This document shows positions 60,972 through 64,000 of a stretch of 64,000 bases of DNA, piece after piece. The stretch's first letter is position 1; every line of letters starts with the position of its first letter. Position numbers and translations under genes: made by a program. The notes beneath the pieces are model-generated. The model had not been told where the DNA came from. It did no database searches and saw nothing but the letters and a program-made list of their open reading frames with translations. This stretch comes from Calvatia gigantea (lineage: Eukaryota; Basidiomycota; Agaricomycetes; Agaricales; Lycoperdaceae), in the NCBI GenBank assembly GCA_025093985.1, contig JACAAK010000009.1, positions 2,108,001 to 2,172,000 of the forward strand, written 5' to 3'.

Positions 60972-62058
60972 ATGTCGTCCGGAATGTTCCCAGCCGGTTT
61001 TATGGCAGATCATCCTCGTCGTAATTCTCCCCCGTTTAGCGATGGTTCTCTCGCCCGTAAGTACTCAGTCAAGAGAGGTGGATATGCTAATGACGGAACC
61101 AACACTCATTATCACCTCGTTTCATAGGTACCCCATATCAGACAAATGACAGTATTCTCGAAGTCGGTTCTGACAGCATGTTCGGATCTCCGCAGCATTT
61201 TATGGTCGCATCTCCTGGCCCAGTCAATGATTTGGGGTTGGAGCTGGCAGAGCGACAGAAAGTGCCTCCGGGAGGCTTCTATGGCGAACTTGGTACAAAT
61301 GACTGGACCTTAGAGTACTCGAATATCCCATACCCACACATACGTGAGGGCAGGACCCTCCTACGACTACCCCACCCGTTCGACCCCGCGGTCTCACTCG
61401 CTAACACATAACCGCACTTCGGCTTCTATCTCTTCCATGTCCGGTTACCCGTTCCCCGCAATGCACTCGCCACGGAACAGTCCCTTTGACATTCAGCGGG
61501 GATTGGCAGTGTCAGATGGCAGGAGCTCCAGTCTCCCTCCGATGGGCCCAGGACTTCCCCTTCCAGCGGTGGATCTACGGTTCAATTATCCGGGTTACCA
61601 GCCCGATGCGTCTTCCGTTTCTGGTGGGGCTAGTCATCTTTCACCCGACAACTCACAATGGTCGACACCCTCACCTCAGATTCGCGGGGATCCCGCTCCA
61701 ACATCTCTCGAGGGCGAAGCGATAGGAGGACCTTTATACCAGGTCCGGGTAGGATCTGACCGCACCCGAGCAATTAGTCGTTTAAGGCGCACGAACCCCG
61801 ATAAAAAGCTCATTTACTGTCCCATCCCTGGGTGTGGGGCGACTATTACCTCTAAACACAACTATAGGAGTGGGTGTTCCTTTTAGATGACATTCACCAA
61901 AGTTGCAACAACTAAGCGTCGCCCTCGCAGGTCATCAAAACTCCCACCTTGGACTTAAACCACATGCTTGCGGGCAGGGTTCTTGTACTAGGAGATTCGG
62001 GACGTCTGCGGAAGCCAAACGTCACCGTGCAAAGCATTGCCAGCACCGCACTGGGTAG
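60972..62058 (+). CDS. C2H2 zinc-finger transcription factor
   Basis: From ATG 60972: MSSGMFPAGFMADHPRRNSP, then a Ser/Pro/Gly-rich low-complexity region (FPAMHSPRNSPFDIQRG, LPPMGPGLPLPAVDLRF). The C-terminus has two C2H2 fingers: YCPIPGCGATITSKHNYRSH and HACGQGSCTRRFGTSAEAKR, followed by HRAKHCQHRTG. Introns: C|GTAAGT after SLA; a 61-nt intron 61293-61353 that restores frame (GELG-PSYDYPTRS); and A|GTGGGT splitting the first finger. Not closely related to paralogues A and B. Nuclear DNA-binding role by domain only. Confidence 0.75.
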
Positions 62059-62585
62059 ACTCACCTACGAATGGACAAGACCGGACACTGTATGTATTAG
62101 TATCAATTCCCGTAGACCACCTGTTCCTGCTGTATCATTAGCTTCCGTCTCTTTGTAGCTCTAGTTGTCCTGCTCGGCTCTACTCACTTGCTTCTCCACC
62201 CTTGTTCGTTTTTCCGCTGGATTCTATATCATTGTAGCTGTGTTGTTTGTATTTATAGATATCACACCGTGTTTTGTATCTCTCAACTGAGTTGCGATTC
62301 GGGTCACGTTTGTTTGCTCCCACACCGTGCACTGGGTCTTGTCAAAAGGAAGTGGTGTGCGCCAGCCAAAAAGCACTGCAACCACACGGTGATTGGAACC
62401 AGAGCAGGACGAAGCATCGGGCTAGGCCTGCCGAGGTGATGATGGTGTGTCAGGATCGCCTCCAAAATAAGACACCATCAATCAATTAGGCAATACGCCT
62501 GGAAGTGTTCCATCACCAGCGCCCAAGGCACTTAGCTTGGCCGTAAAAGACAACACTCTTGTGTTTTTTCCCATCCCGTCAAACA
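62059..62585. other. Spacer before the Bsd2/Ndfip-like gene
   Basis: No exon recognised. A T/C-rich stretch (about 62181-62240) and a T-run near 62562-62570 lie upstream of the ATG. Confidence 0.4.
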
Positions 62586-64000
62586 ATGTCCTCCTCAAGG
62601 TATCAGCCTCTCCTCCCCGCAACGGCGCAGGACGCAGAGAGGGAGTTGGAGGAGGCTTTCGAGTCCGATAATGAAGACGACACTCGTTCTGCTCACGAGT
62701 CGGCACCATTGACCAACAGCAACGTTCATGATGAGCACGTACGTTCAACTATTTCCAACGCAAACTCTACAAGACATAAACGGGCGGGGAGTATTGTAAT
62801 CCCTGGGGCATACGACTTCGAGCGAGAGTACGAGTATGATTATCCCCCACCCGGTTCCCCACCACGACCTTCTGCAAGCGCACTGCCGAATAATATTGGA
62901 AACAGCAATGGGGTTTTGCCTTCATCTCCTGTTAGGCCGTCTGCGCCCCGCCCCTCGTTTTTCAGGAGAATTGCTGGTGCCGTACTACCGACACACTATG
63001 TGCGTGTGCCCACTGAAGCGGGAAGTTCGCGGGCAGGTTGGTGGTGGGACAGAAAATGATGGAGTCTTTGCGAATGTGATGGCGAAGCCCCAACGATCCT
63101 CGTGTAGTGCGGACGGACGGCGGAGATCCGCACGTCGTACCAGAAGATGTCCAAAAGGACGCACCACCGGTAAGCAGGTTTTGCATTTTCTCCAATTTCG
63201 GGAAATATTGAACCATGATGCTTTCTAGTCCTACCTTGAAGCTCAAGCCGATGCAGTACCAGCCCTACTGGGAAACCACTGTTCATGCACCCCTCAGCGC
63301 TGACCTTAGCGCAGATATGATAATCGATGACCTCCCAACAGGCTCCTTCCTCATCTTCTGTCTCAACGCTTTCATTTCCTTCTTCTTCCAATTCGTCGGT
63401 TTCCTTCCTTACTTACCTCCTCCATACCTCCCATGCCGCAAAGTACGGTTCTCGTGCCGGACTTGGCCTTACACTCATTCAGTTCGGGTTTTATTCCCGC
63501 ACTGACGTTGTAGATGGTAACACAGGAGTGGAGGACCCGGTTACCAGTGGTGGATTTTGGTCTCCAACCGTCAATATTACGGCAGGGCCTTCGTCTACTC
63601 CTGCACCGACCCCCGACGATGTACTCCTATCCGTCTCCATGCGAGATTGGCTTTCCTTCTTGTTCATGACCTTAGGTGAGCTGTCCTGTCAGCTTTCCAT
63701 CAGCTTTGATGTTGGAGATCTGTTCTCATCAAAATGATTTTTTTAGGGTGGTTCCTTGTTCTGTCTTCGCTTATCGGGTTCTGGCGAGTCAAACGCTGGG
63801 AAAAGGTCCTACGCACCCCTGCAGTGCCCCTTACCCCCGAAGAGGTCGAGCGTGACAGGGCCATAAGGCGGAACATTCCAAAATGTGTTTGGTATTGCGT
63901 TCGGTGACGATGAAGAAGAAGAAAGAATCCGGAGGCCACTGAGTAGCGCCGAAGCGGAGGTAAGACTGGCAAGAGATTTGAGGGCTGCTGGACTATTATA
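62586..64000 (+). CDS. Bsd2/Ndfip-like membrane adaptor (3' partial, frame disturbed)
   Basis: Three-helix membrane protein of the Bsd2/NEDD4-family-interacting type, which brings Rsp5/NEDD4 ubiquitin ligases to transporters through PY motifs. From ATG 62586: acidic N-terminus, RRIAGAVLPTHYVRVPTEAG, GGGTENDGVFANVMAKPQR, TDGGDPHVVPEDVQKDAPPS with PPSY split by an intron (63169-63228), PYWETTVHAP, helix 1 GSFLIFCLNAFISFFFQFVG, TYLLHTSHAAKYGSRAGLGL with helix 2, and helix 3 GWFLVLSSLIGFWRVKRW after a GT-AG intron. The segments lie in successive frames, each +1 from the last, at about 63037, 63094, 63260, 63408 and 63883. The gene runs off the right edge. It may be a pseudogene or contain sequence errors. 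Confidence 0.75.

Noticed and set aside
63002..63139. Two candidate 37-nt introns to repair the Bsd2-like frame
   Set aside because: They restore phase but remove THY-VRVPTE and VVRTDGGDPHVVPE, stretches that look like conserved family sequence; kept only as an alternative.

Overview
The window is nuclear DNA of a filamentous fungus, most likely an agaricomycete basidiomycete. Almost every gene is cut by many short introns (mostly 45-70 nt), genes lie close together on both strands, and several products are fungal: homoaconitase of the alpha-aminoadipate lysine pathway, a Yor1-type ABCC transporter, a Git3/cAMP-receptor-like GPCR, Atg17 and Mst2-type MYST acetyltransferase. I recognise 28 protein genes. 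I found no rRNA, tRNA, CRISPR array or autonomous transposon. Exon boundaries were worked out by hand from splice sites, reading phase and family motifs.

Layout. 1-9.5 kb: Swd2/WDR82 (left-truncated), TRAP-alpha, Ras, a CIA30 complex I assembly factor and a seven-helix receptor. 9.5-18 kb: DNA polymerase eta, a Rieske/AIFM3-like flavoprotein, a small DUF1115 protein, Sde2 and a DUF1295 membrane reductase. 18-30 kb: two paralogous C2H2 zinc-finger genes in inverted, facing orientation with near-identical promoter modules, enclosing homoaconitase, trimethyllysine dioxygenase and an F-box protein. 30-38 kb: a complex I 12 kDa subunit divergent from a peroxisomal enoyl-CoA hydratase/isomerase, then two tandem secreted aspartic proteases. 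39-48 kb: a LAMMER kinase divergent from a tandem-PHD MYST acetyltransferase, then a Myb/SANT-like factor. 48-64 kb: a full-length ABCC transporter, Arp3, Atg17 divergent from a RING-like/LysM protein, a C2H2 factor and a right-truncated Bsd2/Ndfip protein.

Themes. Signalling (Ras, GPCR, LAMMER kinase), chromatin (Swd2, MYST) and lysine/carnitine/fatty-acid metabolism (homoaconitase, trimethyllysine dioxygenase, peroxisomal isomerase) are represented, but no biosynthetic cluster is evident. The most unusual signals are structural. Five introns start with GC instead of GT. Two obligatory micro-exons of 7 and 11 nt are present. The two zinc-finger paralogues share a CCAAT-CCAAT-TATA promoter with spacing conserved to within 1-2 bp. 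The Bsd2-like gene reads in family-like sequence only if the frame moves by +1 five separate times.
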